From contig NZ_MNBW01000018.1 in the NCBI RefSeq assembly GCF_001879715.1, positions 1 through 57,263 on the forward strand: a DNA stretch of 57,263 bases. The letters are read 5' to 3'. Of this stretch, positions 25,620 to 34,979 are shown piece by piece. Numbering within the stretch: the stretch's first letter is position 1; every line of letters begins with the position of its first letter. The stretch is from Nioella nitratireducens. Its GTDB lineage: Bacteria; Pseudomonadota; Alphaproteobacteria; Rhodobacterales; Rhodobacteraceae. Made by a program: the position numbers and the translations under genes. The notes below the pieces were generated by a model that saw only the letters and a program-made list of their open reading frames with translations, was not told the DNA's origin and did no database searches.

Positions 25620-26770
25620 TCCTGGCGGCAGACTGGTTGCATCACCCCGGCACCCAAGCGCTGTGCAAGGCGCTGGAGGCCGAGGGCTTTCACGCGCTCT
25701 TCGTCGGCGGCTGCGTGCGCAACGGGCTGTTGAACCTGCCCACCGATGACATCGACCTGTCCACCGATGCGCGGCCCGAAACCGTTATCCGCATCGCCGA
25801 GGCCGCCGGGTTGAAACCCGTGCCCACGGGCATCGACCACGGCACGATCACCGTCGTCGCCAAAGGCCTGCCGCACGAAGTCACAACCTTTCGCAAGGAT
25901 GTGGAAACCGATGGACGCCGCGCCGTGATCGCCTTTGCCGACGCGGTGGAAGACGACGCCATGCGACGCGACTTTACCATGAACGCGCTCTATGCCGATG
26001 CCTCGGGCCGGGTGATCGACCCGTTGGGACAGGGCGTGGCGGATTTGCAGGCCGGGCGGCTGCGCTTCATCGGCGACCCGCATGACCGTATCCGCGAAGA
26101 CTACCTGCGTATCCTGCGCTTCTTCCGCTTCCACGCTCACTACGCCGATCAACAGGCCGGGTTCGACCCCGATGGCCTTGCCGCCTGCGCCGAGATGGCC
26201 GACGGCATCGACCGGTTGTCGCGCGAACGGATCGGGCACGAGATGTGCAAGCTCTTGCGCGCCGCCGATCCCGCCCCCGCTGTCGCCGCGATGGAACAAG
26301 CCGGTATCCTGCGCCACGCCCTGCCGGGGGCCGGGGCCAAGGCGCTGCCCATCCTTGTCCATGCCGAACAGGGCTTTGGTGTCGCGCCCGATCATTGCCG
26401 CCGCCTTGCCGCGCTTGGTGGCGACGCCCCGATGCAGGCGCTGCGCCTGTCCAAACCCGATGCGCGGCAGGTCACGATGCTGCGCGATGCGGTCGGCTCG
26501 CTCATGGGGGCCGGTGAACTTGGCTATCGTCTTGGGGCGGATGCCGCCCGCGACGTGCTGCTCTTGCGCGTGGCGCTGCTGGAACTCCCCCTCGCGCAAT
26601 CGGACCTTGACTCCGCCCGCGCCGCCGATGGCCTGCAGGTGCCGGTGAAACCCGGCGACCTGATGCAGATCGGCCTGCGCGGCCCGGCCCTTGGCGACCG
26701 CCTGCGCGAGATCGAGACACGCTGGATCGCCTCGGGCTTTACCCTGACACGGGACCAGTTGCTGCCTTGA
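25616..26770 (+). CDS. cca: CCA tRNA nucleotidyltransferase / poly(A) polymerase family
   Basis: A 384-residue class II nucleotidyltransferase. The catalytic head is FVGGCVRNGLL followed by TDDIDLST (the DXD metal ligands near 45 and 47). Further on are RDFTMNALYAD and the tRNA/ATP-recognition region EDYLRILRFFRFHA. It adds or repairs the 3' CCA of tRNAs. Alphaproteobacterial members of this length are normally annotated CCA-adding enzymes; a poly(A) polymerase role is less likely but shares motifs. The start ATG 25616 overlaps the previous stop as ATGA. Confidence 0.92.
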   Translation: MILAADWLHHPGTQALCKALEAEGFHALFVGGCVRNGLLNLPTDDIDLSTDARPETVIRIAEAAGLKPVPTGIDHGTITVVAKGLPHEVTTFRKDVETDGRRAVIAFADAVEDDAMRRDFTMNALYADASGRVIDPLGQGVADLQAGRLRFIGDPHDRIREDYLRILRFFRFHAHYADQQAGFDPDGLAACAEMADGIDRLSRERIGHEMCKLLRAADPAPAVAAMEQAGILRHALPGAGAKALPILVHAEQGFGVAPDHCRRLAALGGDAPMQALRLSKPDARQVTMLRDAVGSLMGAGELGYRLGADAARDVLLLRVALLELPLAQSDLDSARAADGLQVPVKPGDLMQIGLRGPALGDRLREIETRWIASGFTLTRDQLLP

Positions 26771-26824
26771 CAGCCCCTGCGCCCTGACGTCCTGTCAGCC
26801 GACCCGCAGCACCGGACACGCATC

Positions 26825-27403
26825 TTGGACCCGCTCTACGCCTTTGTTTTCGCCGGACTGTTCTCGCCCGGCCCCAATGTTATCCTGCTGACCGCTTCGG
26901 GCGCGCGCTTCGGCTTTCGCGCGACGCTGCCGCATGTGGTGGGCGTGGCGCTTGGCGTCGGCGTGATCGCGGCGGTGGTGGGCCTTGGGGTCGGCGCGCT
27001 GTTGCTGGCGCAACCGGGGCTGTCCTTTGCCCTCAAAATGATCGCGGCGGGCTGGATCTTGTGGATGGCATGGCGGCTGACCCACACCCGCCAACTTTCG
27101 GTCGGCAAGGCCGGGGACAAACCCTTTACGGCATGGCAAGCGGTGCTGTTTCAGTGGGTCAACCCCAAGGTCTGGGCCGTGGCGATGGCCGCCGCCGCAG
27201 GCTATGGGGCGGGCCTTGGCCCGATGGGCGAGGCACAGCGGCTGGCCCTCGCCTTTTCCGGACTCAACCTCTTCGTTTGCCTGTTCTGGAGCTTTGCCGG
27301 ATCACTGCTGGCCCTGCTGCTGACAACCCCCCGTGCGTGGACGGTGTTCCGACTGTGCATGAGTGCAGCCCTCGCCGGATCTGCCATCATGGTCTTCCTG
27401 TAA
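26825..27403 (+). CDS. LysE family translocator
   Basis: A 192-residue membrane protein with about six hydrophobic segments. The LysE/RhtB motif FSPGPNVILLTASGARFGFRA appears near residue 13 (core FSPGPN), and QWVNPKVWAVAMA sits in the middle. The family exports amino acids such as lysine, homoserine and threonine; the substrate is not predictable here. The best start is TTG at 26825 (giving MDPLYAFVFAGLFSPGP), with only a weak ribosome site. It is 54 bp after cca. Confidence 0.85.
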   Translation: MDPLYAFVFAGLFSPGPNVILLTASGARFGFRATLPHVVGVALGVGVIAAVVGLGVGALLLAQPGLSFALKMIAAGWILWMAWRLTHTRQLSVGKAGDKPFTAWQAVLFQWVNPKVWAVAMAAAAGYGAGLGPMGEAQRLALAFSGLNLFVCLFWSFAGSLLALLLTTPRAWTVFRLCMSAALAGSAIMVFL

Positions 27404-27452
27404 CGACCGGGCTATATCTGCCGCAACAGGACCCTTTTCAAGCGCGCGTTGC

Positions 27453-29297
27453 ATGTTCCGGTTTTTCGAAAACCTGGTGAATCCCTATGTGGACTATCCC
27501 GAGACGGACAGCCCACCCAACCGGCTGTGGCCGTTCTTGTGGGACTATTCGCAACCCTTCAAGCGGCTCTTCCTGATCACCGCCATCATGTCGGTCGTCG
27601 TGGCCGCGATGGAGGTCTGGCTGATCCACTACATGGGCCGCCTCGTCGACCTTCTGTCCGGCGCCACCCCGGCCGAGGTGCTGGCGGCTCACGGGCTGGA
27701 ACTGGTCGCCGTCGCGGTCTTCATCCTGATCGTCCGTCCCGTGTTGCAGGGGCTGGACGTGGCGCTGCTGAACAACGGCATCCTCGTCAATTTCGGCACG
27801 CTCATCCGCTGGCGCGCGCATCGGCACGTGCTGCGCCAATCCGTGGGCTGGTTCGAGAACGACTTTGCCGGACGGCTGGCCAACCGCATCATGCAGGCCC
27901 CCCCGGCCGCTGGCGACGCGGTGTTTCAGGTCTTCGATGCGATCACCTTTTCCATCGCTTACCTGATCGGCGCGGCCGTGCTGCTGTGGGAGGCCGACAT
28001 TCGCCTTGTGCTGCCACTTCTGGTCTGGCTCGCGTTCTATGGCGTGCTGGTGCGCTGGACGATGAAACGCGTCGGCCCCGCCTCCAAGGCCAGTTCCGAC
28101 GCGAGGTCGATGACCACGGGGCGCGTGGTGGACAGCTATACCAACATCCACTCGGTCAAGCTGTTCGCCCATCACGACAGCGAAATCGCCTACGCCAAGG
28201 ACGCGATCGAGCATACCCGCCGCACCTTCGCCAATGAGATGCGAATTTTTACCATGATGGACGTGATGCTGACCGCGTTGAACGGCTTTCTGGTCGTGGC
28301 CGTGGTGGGCTGGAGCGTGTGGCTCTGGGTCCAAGGTTCGGCTTCGGTCGGGGTGGTGGCGGCGGCAACGGCGCTGACGCTGCGCCTCAATGCCATGACC
28401 GGCTGGATCATGTGGGCGGTCTCGACCTTCTTCCGCTCGCTCGGGGTCGTGGCCGAGGGGATGGAAACCATCGCACAACCCATCGACCTCGTGGATACCC
28501 CCGATGCAACGCCGCTGGCCCTGACCAGGGGCGGGGTCCGCATGGACGGCCTCAGCCACCACTACGGGCGCGGCAGCGGCGGCTTGCGCGATGTGACACT
28601 GACCATCAAACCCGGCGAAAAGGTCGGCCTGATCGGCCGCTCCGGCGCGGGAAAATCAACTCTGGTGAAACTGCTCTTGCGCTTTTACGACCCCGAAGGC
28701 GGGCGAATCCTGATCGACGGTCAGGACATCACCAAGGTCACGCAGGACAGTCTGCGCCTGAACATCGGCATGGTGCAGCAGGACAGTTCCCTTTTGCACC
28801 GCTCGGTGCGCGACAACATCCTCTATGGCCGCCCCGACGCCACCGAGGAAGAGATGATCGAGGCCGCGAAACGCGCCGAGGCGCATGATTTCATCCTCGA
28901 CCTGGCAGACCCGCAGGGCCGCATCGGCTATGACGCCCATGTCGGCGAACGCGGTGTGAAACTGTCCGGCGGGCAGCGCCAGCGGGTGTCCCTTGCCCGC
29001 GTGATCCTGAAAGACGCCCCCATTCTGGTGCTGGACGAAGCCACAAGCGCGCTCGACAGCGAGGTCGAGGCGATGATCCAGACCACGCTTTACGGCGTGA
29101 TGGAGGGCAAGACCGTGATCGCCATCGCGCACCGCCTGTCCACCATCGCCCATATGGACCGGATCGTGGTGCTGGATGACGGCACGGTGGCCGAGATCGG
29201 CACCCATGACGACCTGCTGGCCAAGGGCGGGCTCTATGCCGGGTTCTGGGCGCGGCAATCGGGCGGCTTCATCGGCACCGAGGAGGCCGCCCAATGA
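27453..29297 (+). CDS. ABC exporter half-transporter, first of pair
   Basis: A 614-residue fused permease/ATPase of the MsbA/multidrug type. Six transmembrane segments occupy about residues 30-320, then the nucleotide-binding domain. Walker A is GRSGAGKST, the signature VKLSGGQRQR, Walker B ILVLDEATSALD, and the H-loop AHRLST. All catalytic positions are intact. The start ATG 27453 gives MFRFFENLVNPY; it has a weak ribosome site. The second half-transporter starts within its stop (ATGA), so they most likely form a heterodimer. The substrate is unknown; no drug-resistance or lipid gene is adjacent. Confidence 0.9.
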   Translation: MFRFFENLVNPYVDYPETDSPPNRLWPFLWDYSQPFKRLFLITAIMSVVVAAMEVWLIHYMGRLVDLLSGATPAEVLAAHGLELVAVAVFILIVRPVLQGLDVALLNNGILVNFGTLIRWRAHRHVLRQSVGWFENDFAGRLANRIMQAPPAAGDAVFQVFDAITFSIAYLIGAAVLLWEADIRLVLPLLVWLAFYGVLVRWTMKRVGPASKASSDARSMTTGRVVDSYTNIHSVKLFAHHDSEIAYAKDAIEHTRRTFANEMRIFTMMDVMLTALNGFLVVAVVGWSVWLWVQGSASVGVVAAATALTLRLNAMTGWIMWAVSTFFRSLGVVAEGMETIAQPIDLVDTPDATPLALTRGGVRMDGLSHHYGRGSGGLRDVTLTIKPGEKVGLIGRSGAGKSTLVKLLLRFYDPEGGRILIDGQDITKVTQDSLRLNIGMVQQDSSLLHRSVRDNILYGRPDATEEEMIEAAKRAEAHDFILDLADPQGRIGYDAHVGERGVKLSGGQRQRVSLARVILKDAPILVLDEATSALDSEVEAMIQTTLYGVMEGKTVIAIAHRLSTIAHMDRIVVLDDGTVAEIGTHDDLLAKGGLYAGFWARQSGGFIGTEEAAQ

Positions 29298-31156
29298 CCC
29301 AATGGCACCGGCTTCTGGGACGCCTTGCAAACCTGATCGACGCCTTTGCGCCCGCTGGCGGCCCACCACCGCGCACGCTCTGGGCCTTCATCCGCTGGTG
29401 CCTTGACGGGTCGTGGCCGGTGATCTGGCTGGCCTGCCTCGTCTCGGCGCTGGCCGGGTCAATGGAGGTCGTTTCGGCCTGGTATCTGGGCGTCATCGTC
29501 GACAGCGTGTCCAACAGCGGCGACCCTCAGGGCTATGTCCTGCAATACTGGCCGATGCTTCTGGGGTATGTCGCCTTCTTCCTTGCCGTGCGCCCGCTGG
29601 CCTTCGGGGTTTCAGCGGCGTTCAACGGCATCACCCTGCCGATCAACATCTACCCCCTGATCCAGTCGCGCCTGCACCGCTGGACGCTTGGCCATGCCGT
29701 CACCTTCTTCGACAACGATTTCGCCGGTCGGATCGCGCAGAAACAGGCACAAACAGCCAACGCGCTGACCCTGACAGTCACGGAATCGATCAACGCCTTC
29801 GTCTTTGCCATCGCGTCGCTCGCGGGCTCTGCCGTGCTGCTGGCCGCGATTGACTGGCGCATCGCGGTGGTCCTGTTTGTCTGGCTCGTCGGCTACATCT
29901 GGATGATCAAGTGGTTCATGCCCCGCGTCCGGTCGCGGTCCAAGGCGCGGGCCGCCGCGCGGGCCAACGTGACCGGGCAGGTCGTCGACACCATCACCAA
30001 CGTCAAGACCGTCAAGCTCTTCGGCCATACCGATCACGAAGATCGTGCCGCACTCGACGCGCTTGGCCTCTTCCGCGACCGGATGCTGGAATTCGGCACC
30101 CTCTCCACCGCCTTCCGCTTCGCGTTGATGGGCGTCGCGGGCATTTTGCCGGTTGTGCTGATCTTCTCCACCATCCTGCTGTGGCGGCAGGGCATCGCCA
30201 CCCCCGGCGACATCGCCGCCGCCGGGGCCGTGTCGATGCGGATCGCCCAGATGACCGGCTGGGTCAGTTTCACCCTGATGGGCGTCTATTCCCATGTCGG
30301 TGAGGTCGAGGACGGGATGCGCACCATCACACCGCCGCACACCCTGACCGACGCCCCGAACGCCCGCCCCCTGCCACGCATCGCCGGGCGCGTCGGGTTC
30401 GAGAATGTGGGCTTTGCCTATGGCCGTGACGCGGGCGGGATCGAAGGGATCGACCTTGTCATCGAGCCGGGTCAAAGGATTGGCCTCGTCGGCGCCTCGG
30501 GCGCCGGGAAATCGACCCTCGTGAACCTGCTGATGCGTCTCTACGATGCGGAACAGGGACAGATCACGCTCGACGGGATCGACATCAGCACCGTGACCCA
30601 AGACAGCCTGCGCCAGCAGATCGCGACCGTCACGCAGGAAACGGCGATGTTCAACCGCACCGCCCGCGACAACATCCTCTATGGCCGCCCCGACGCCACC
30701 GAGGAAGAGATGATCGAAGCCGCGAAACGCGCCGAAGCGCATGACTTCATCCTCGACCTGCAAGATCACATGGGTCGCAAGGGCTATGAGGCCTTTCTTG
30801 GCGAACGCGGGGTCAAGCTCTCGGGTGGTCAGCGCCAGCGTATCGCGCTCGCCCGCGCCTTTCTCAAGGACGCGCCGGTTCTGGTGCTGGACGAGGCTAC
30901 CAGCGCCCTCGACTCCGAGGTCGAGGCCGCGATTCAGGACACGCTGATCGACGTAATGCAGGGCAAGACCGTCATCGCCATCGCGCACCGGCTGTCCACT
31001 ATCGCCCAGATGGACCGCATCATCGTGCTTGACCATGGCCGGATCGTCGAGGAAGGCTCGCATGACACTCTGCTCGCCTCGGACGGGCTTTATGCGCGCT
31101 ATTGGAAACGGCAGTCGGGCGGCTTCATCGGGATCGAGGAAACCGCCGCCGAATAA
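29294..31156 (+). CDS. ABC exporter half-transporter, second of pair
   Basis: A 620-residue protein with the same layout as its upstream neighbour: six membrane segments, then Walker A GASGAGKST, signature VKLSGGQRQR, Walker B VLVLDEATSALD and AHRLST. Both ATP sites of the presumed heterodimer therefore look competent. It overlaps the first gene by 4 bp. A 96-bp stretch (30665-30760) differs from 28809-28904 in the first gene at only three bases, while the rest is clearly diverged, suggesting recent gene conversion. A small VOC-family gene follows after 9 bp. Confidence 0.9.
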   Translation: MTQWHRLLGRLANLIDAFAPAGGPPPRTLWAFIRWCLDGSWPVIWLACLVSALAGSMEVVSAWYLGVIVDSVSNSGDPQGYVLQYWPMLLGYVAFFLAVRPLAFGVSAAFNGITLPINIYPLIQSRLHRWTLGHAVTFFDNDFAGRIAQKQAQTANALTLTVTESINAFVFAIASLAGSAVLLAAIDWRIAVVLFVWLVGYIWMIKWFMPRVRSRSKARAAARANVTGQVVDTITNVKTVKLFGHTDHEDRAALDALGLFRDRMLEFGTLSTAFRFALMGVAGILPVVLIFSTILLWRQGIATPGDIAAAGAVSMRIAQMTGWVSFTLMGVYSHVGEVEDGMRTITPPHTLTDAPNARPLPRIAGRVGFENVGFAYGRDAGGIEGIDLVIEPGQRIGLVGASGAGKSTLVNLLMRLYDAEQGQITLDGIDISTVTQDSLRQQIATVTQETAMFNRTARDNILYGRPDATEEEMIEAAKRAEAHDFILDLQDHMGRKGYEAFLGERGVKLSGGQRQRIALARAFLKDAPVLVLDEATSALDSEVEAAIQDTLIDVMQGKTVIAIAHRLSTIAQMDRIIVLDHGRIVEEGSHDTLLASDGLYARYWKRQSGGFIGIEETAAE

Positions 31157-31165
31157 GGAGGCCCC

Positions 31166-31588
31166 ATGGACCTTGAAACCGTCACCCCCGAGGATTTCGG
31201 CCGCAGCCTGACAGGCATCGGCGTCAACCTGCTGTCGGGGGATGTGCGTGCGCTGGCCGGGTTCCTGTCCGATATGTTCGGCCTCACCGTCCACCGTCTT
31301 TCCGATGATTTCGCCATCGTCCGCCATGACGGGATGATGATGCAGTTGCATTCCGACGGCACTTTTGGCGGCCACCCGCTGCTTGGGCTGGTGCCGGAAT
31401 CCCCGCCGCGCGGGGGTGGGCTGCAACTCTACCTCTTCGGGATTGACCCGGACGCCGCCGCGAAACGGGCCGAGGCGGCAGGTCACATGGTGCTGGAACA
31501 GCCCGCCGACAAGCCCCATGGGCTGCGAGAGGCCACGATCCTGTCGCCCGAAGGCTATGCGTTCAGCCCGGCCACCGCCGCGGCCTGA
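31166..31588 (+). CDS. VOC (glyoxalase/bleomycin-resistance fold) family protein
   Basis: A 140-residue protein of the vicinal-oxygen-chelate fold. It shows the paired beta-alpha-beta-beta pattern: GVNLLSGDVRALAGFLSDMFG, then HDGMMMQLHSDGTF, and in the second half GGGLQLYLFGIDPDAAAKRAEAAGH with a C-terminal REATILSPEGYAFSP. Metal ligands and reaction cannot be fixed from this. A good GGAGG precedes the ATG. It is placed directly after the ABC pair and may be co-transcribed. Confidence 0.8.
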   Translation: MDLETVTPEDFGRSLTGIGVNLLSGDVRALAGFLSDMFGLTVHRLSDDFAIVRHDGMMMQLHSDGTFGGHPLLGLVPESPPRGGGLQLYLFGIDPDAAAKRAEAAGHMVLEQPADKPHGLREATILSPEGYAFSPATAAA

Positions 31589-31627
31589 CCGCTTCCCGCC
31601 GGGCGCAAACCGCGTTATGCCCGCGCC

Positions 31628-32845
31628 ATGACCCAACTCATGATTCAAAGACTGGGCCACAAGGGCGACGGCATTGCCGCCGGTCCCGTTCTGGTGCCCA
31701 TGACGCTGCCCGGCGAAACCGTCGATGGCGACGTCCATGATGGCCGCATGGACGCCCCCCGCGTCCTGACGCCTTCGCCCGACCGGGTAAAGGCCCCCTG
31801 CCGCCATTTCCGCCAATGCGGCGGCTGCGCCCTGCAACATGCCTCGGACGGGTTCCTTGCCCGGTGGAAACAAGAGGTCGTGGAAACCGCACTGGCCGCG
31901 CAGGGCGTCAGCACCGCTTTCCGCCCGATCCACGTTTCTCCGGCCCAGACCCGCCGCCGCGCCACGCTGGCCGGGACACGCACGAAAAAGGGCGCGCTGG
32001 TGGGGTTTCATGCGCGCCGCTCCGACACCATCGTGCCGATCACCGAATGCCATGTGCTGCACCCCGACCTGATCGAGGCGCTGCCTGCCCTGGCCGAGAT
32101 GACCCGCATGGGCGGCTCGCGCAGCGCCACGCTGTCCTTCGCCCTGACGGTCGCTGCGGACGGCGTTGACTGCGCCGTGACCGGGGGCAAGCCGCTCGAT
32201 GAAAGCCTGCGCCTGTCGCTGCCGAAATTCCTGCCCCGGTTCACCCGCCTGACATGGGGGGATGAAACGGTCTTCACCGAAACACCCCCGTCACAACAGT
32301 TCGGCAAGGCCGCCGTGGTGCCCCCGCCCGGCGCTTTCCTGCAAGCCACCCCGGATGGCGAGGCCGCCCTGCTCGCCGCGATGGAAGAGGCCACGTCAGG
32401 CGCCAAGATGATCGTGGACCTTTTCGCAGGCTGCGGCACGTTTTCCCTGCCGCTGGCGGCAAACGCCCCGGTTCACGCCGTCGAAGGCAGCCGGGAAATG
32501 ATCGCCGCCCTCGACCACGGTGTGCGCCATGCCAACGGGTTGAAACAGGTCACAACCGAGGGGCGCGACCTCTTCCGTCGCCCCCTGATGGCCGATGACC
32601 TGGCCGCCTTCGACGCCGCCGTCATCGACCCGCCCCGCGCCGGGGCCGAGGCGCAGGTGGCAGAGCTGGCCACCGCGCGGCTGTCGCGGATCGGCTTCGT
32701 GTCCTGCAACCCGGTCACCTTTGCCCGCGATGCGAAAACGCTGACCGATGCGGGCTATCGCCTCGACTGGGTGCAGGTCATCGACCAGTTCCGGTGGAGC
32801 CCGCATGTCGAGCTTGCGGCACAGTTCACCCGACACGCGGGGTGA
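31628..32845 (+). CDS. TrmA/RlmD-type RNA (uracil-5-)methyltransferase with Fe-S motif
   Basis: A 405-residue class I SAM-dependent methyltransferase. The N-terminal part is TRAM-like. The four cluster cysteines are visible: CRHFRQCGGC (Cys58, Cys64, Cys67) and Cys141 in TECHVL. The SAM site is DLFAGCGTFSLPL. The catalytic motif is SCNP with Cys360, preceded by DPPRAG. The family makes 5-methyluridine in 23S rRNA (U747 or U1939) or tRNA; which target applies here cannot be told. It is convergent with the lytic transglycosylase gene, 9 bp apart. Confidence 0.88.
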   Translation: MTQLMIQRLGHKGDGIAAGPVLVPMTLPGETVDGDVHDGRMDAPRVLTPSPDRVKAPCRHFRQCGGCALQHASDGFLARWKQEVVETALAAQGVSTAFRPIHVSPAQTRRRATLAGTRTKKGALVGFHARRSDTIVPITECHVLHPDLIEALPALAEMTRMGGSRSATLSFALTVAADGVDCAVTGGKPLDESLRLSLPKFLPRFTRLTWGDETVFTETPPSQQFGKAAVVPPPGAFLQATPDGEAALLAAMEEATSGAKMIVDLFAGCGTFSLPLAANAPVHAVEGSREMIAALDHGVRHANGLKQVTTEGRDLFRRPLMADDLAAFDAAVIDPPRAGAEAQVAELATARLSRIGFVSCNPVTFARDAKTLTDAGYRLDWVQVIDQFRWSPHVELAAQFTRHAG

Positions 32846-32854
32846 CTGGCGGCC

Positions 32855-34027
32855 CTATAGCCGCTGCAACAGCTCCGGCGTTGGCCAGCCGTCGGCAGGC
32901 ATCCCCAGCCGTTGCTGTTCCCTGCGCACCGCCGCGCGGGTGTTGGCCCCCAGAATGCCGTCGATCCCGCCGACGTCATGGCCCAACTGGCTCAGCCTCT
33001 GCTGCAACTGGCGCATCTGGCCCTGGTCAAGGCCAGGGTCAGGGGTGCCCGCGTCATAGACCGGCGCGCCCTCCAGCCGGGTGGCGAAATAGGCTGCGGT
33101 GGTGACATAGACAAAGCTCTGGTTCCATTCGAACAGCACGGAATAATTCGGATAGGCCATGAAGGCCGGGCCATTGCGCCCCTGCGGCAGCAGGATCGAC
33201 GCGCTCAGGTTGGTGTTGGGCAGCGCCCCGTTGCGGCCCCGCACCCCCATCTGCTGCCATTGCGATACCCGCCGCGTGTCCTGTAGCCCGGTCGATGACC
33301 AGTCGAAACTGTCCGGCACCTCGATTTCCACCAGCCACGGTTCATTCGCCCGCCAGCCAAGCGAGCGCAGCAGGTTCGCCCCCGACAACAACGCATCGGG
33401 CGCAGAGTCTCGCAGCCGCACATGCCCGTCGCCATCGCCATCGACACCATGCGCGATGATGTCCTCGGGCAGCATCTGCACCATGCCGATTTCTCCGGCC
33501 CACGCCCCGGTGGTGGTACGCGGATCAAGGTCGCCATGCTCATACAGCTCCAACGCCGCGAAAACCTGCGGGCGGAACAATTCGGGCCGACGGCAATCAT
33601 GCGACAGGGTCACCAGCGAATTGACCGTGTTGAAATCGCCCTGAAACGCCCCGAAATCGGTTTCGAACGCCCAGAAGGCCAGCAATACCCCCCGCGACAG
33701 GCCAAAGTCCCGCTCCACCCGGTCAAAGGTGCTGCGATACCTGTCTGCGTTGATGCGGCCATGGTCGATGCGGTTCTGGCTGATCAATCGGCGCGAAAAA
33801 TCGACAAAGGGTCGGGTGAAAATCCCCTGTGCCCGGTCGGCGCGCAAGGTGGCCTGATCCTGCTGCACCCCGTTGAAAAAGCTGGCGACCGCCTGCGGCC
33901 CGTGGCCCCGTTGCAGCGCCTCTTGGCGCAGGCCATCGACGAAGGCGGAAAAGCTGCCGCCGCATTGCTGGGAATGGGCGGCGGTGGCAAGGGTCAACGC
34001 AAGAAGCGTCGCGGAAATCAGTCGCAT
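32855..34027 (-). CDS. Lytic murein transglycosylase (MltB family) with peptidoglycan-binding domain
   Basis: A 390-residue exported protein with a signal peptide to about residue 20. The SLT-type MltB domain (about 25-320) has the catalytic Glu122 in LAFWAFETDFG and the Asp-rich GVDGDGDGHVRL typical of this clade. A C-terminal PG_binding_1 repeat (about 330-390) reads QLGHDVGGIDGILGANTRAAV. It cleaves MurNAc-GlcNAc bonds to 1,6-anhydroMurNAc in the periplasm. No lipobox is seen, so it is probably soluble. It is convergent with the RNA methyltransferase gene. Confidence 0.92.
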   Translation of the reverse strand: MRLISATLLALTLATAAHSQQCGGSFSAFVDGLRQEALQRGHGPQAVASFFNGVQQDQATLRADRAQGIFTRPFVDFSRRLISQNRIDHGRINADRYRSTFDRVERDFGLSRGVLLAFWAFETDFGAFQGDFNTVNSLVTLSHDCRRPELFRPQVFAALELYEHGDLDPRTTTGAWAGEIGMVQMLPEDIIAHGVDGDGDGHVRLRDSAPDALLSGANLLRSLGWRANEPWLVEIEVPDSFDWSSTGLQDTRRVSQWQQMGVRGRNGALPNTNLSASILLPQGRNGPAFMAYPNYSVLFEWNQSFVYVTTAAYFATRLEGAPVYDAGTPDPGLDQGQMRQLQQRLSQLGHDVGGIDGILGANTRAAVRREQQRLGMPADGWPTPELLQRL

Positions 34028-34070
34028 TGGAAAATCCTGTGGCTGTTATCGGCCAAAGACTAGCAGGCGC

Positions 34071-34979
34071 TCACAACAGCACAAGGATCAGCATCAATCC
34101 GGCGATCACGATCCAGACCCGCCGCAGCACGGCAATCGCGGCCTCGACCTCGGCTACCCCGATCTCTTGCGCGCCGCTGCCATTCACCCAGGGAAAGTCC
34201 CGCACCTGCCCGTGATAGCTGCGCGGCCCCGACAGCGCCACGTCCAGCACCCCGGCCATCGCCGCCTCGGGCCAACCCGCATTGGGCGAGCGATGCAGGC
34301 CTGCGTCGGACCGGATGACCTCGACCGCCCGCGCGGACCAGAACGCCAGCGCAATCAGCCCCGCCGTGATCCGCGCAGGAACCCAATTCATCACATCGTC
34401 CAGCCGTGCGGCGGCCCATCCGAACTGTTCGTGCCGGGGCGTGCGATAGCCGATCATCGAATCCGCCGTGTTCACCACCTTGTAGATCAGAATCCCCGGC
34501 AAGCCGCCGATCAGGAACCAAAAGGCCGGCGCAACAACCCCGTCCGAGAAATTCTCGGCCGCGCTCTCGATCGCCGCGCGCGCCACCGCTGGCCCGTCCA
34601 TGGCGCCCGTATCGCGCCCCACGATCATCGCCACCGCGCGCCGCCCCTCGCCCACGCCATAGCGCAGCCCGTCGGCCACCGCCTGAACATGGACGACAAG
34701 GCTTTTCTGCGCCAACAGGATCGCCGCCCCGACAAGCGACCACAGCCAGCCAAGCGGCAGCGCCGCGATCAGCAGGCCCAGCGCCCCGGCCCCGGCCACC
34801 AGCGACAGCACCAACAGCACGCCATTGTCCCGGCGCGGCGCCACGTTGAACCGCGCATCGGCCCAGCCGATCACGCGCCCCATCAGAACCGCAGGGTGCG
34901 GCACCCGACCCCACAGCCAGCGCGGCTCGCCCATGACGGCATCCAGCGCCATCGCGCCCAACAGCAGAATCGGCGTCAT
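34071..34979 (-). CDS. cbiB: Adenosylcobinamide-phosphate synthase (CbiB/CobD)
   Basis: A 302-residue integral membrane enzyme attaching aminopropanol (phosphate) to adenosylcobyric acid in cobalamin synthesis. Hallmarks: ALDAVMGEPRWLWGRVPHPAVLMG at the N-terminus (core GEPRW, HPAVLMG), then AAIESAAENFSDGVVAPAFW (core ENFSDG), then NTADSMIGYR and PNAGWPEAAMAG. The start ATG 34979 overlaps the stop of the decarboxylase gene as ATGA. The two genes supply and attach the aminopropanol arm together. I found no cobalamin riboswitch upstream of the pair. A longer upstream frame is only read-through into the neighbour. Confidence 0.93.
   Translation of the reverse strand: MTPILLLGAMALDAVMGEPRWLWGRVPHPAVLMGRVIGWADARFNVAPRRDNGVLLVLSLVAGAGALGLLIAALPLGWLWSLVGAAILLAQKSLVVHVQAVADGLRYGVGEGRRAVAMIVGRDTGAMDGPAVARAAIESAAENFSDGVVAPAFWFLIGGLPGILIYKVVNTADSMIGYRTPRHEQFGWAAARLDDVMNWVPARITAGLIALAFWSARAVEVIRSDAGLHRSPNAGWPEAAMAGVLDVALSGPRSYHGQVRDFPWVNGSGAQEIGVAEVEAAIAVLRRVWIVIAGLMLILVLL

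Noticed and set aside
29612..32062. 816-codon minus-strand open frame
   Set aside because: It is antisense to the second ABC transporter and the genes after it; composition is shadow-like and all three sense genes are well supported.
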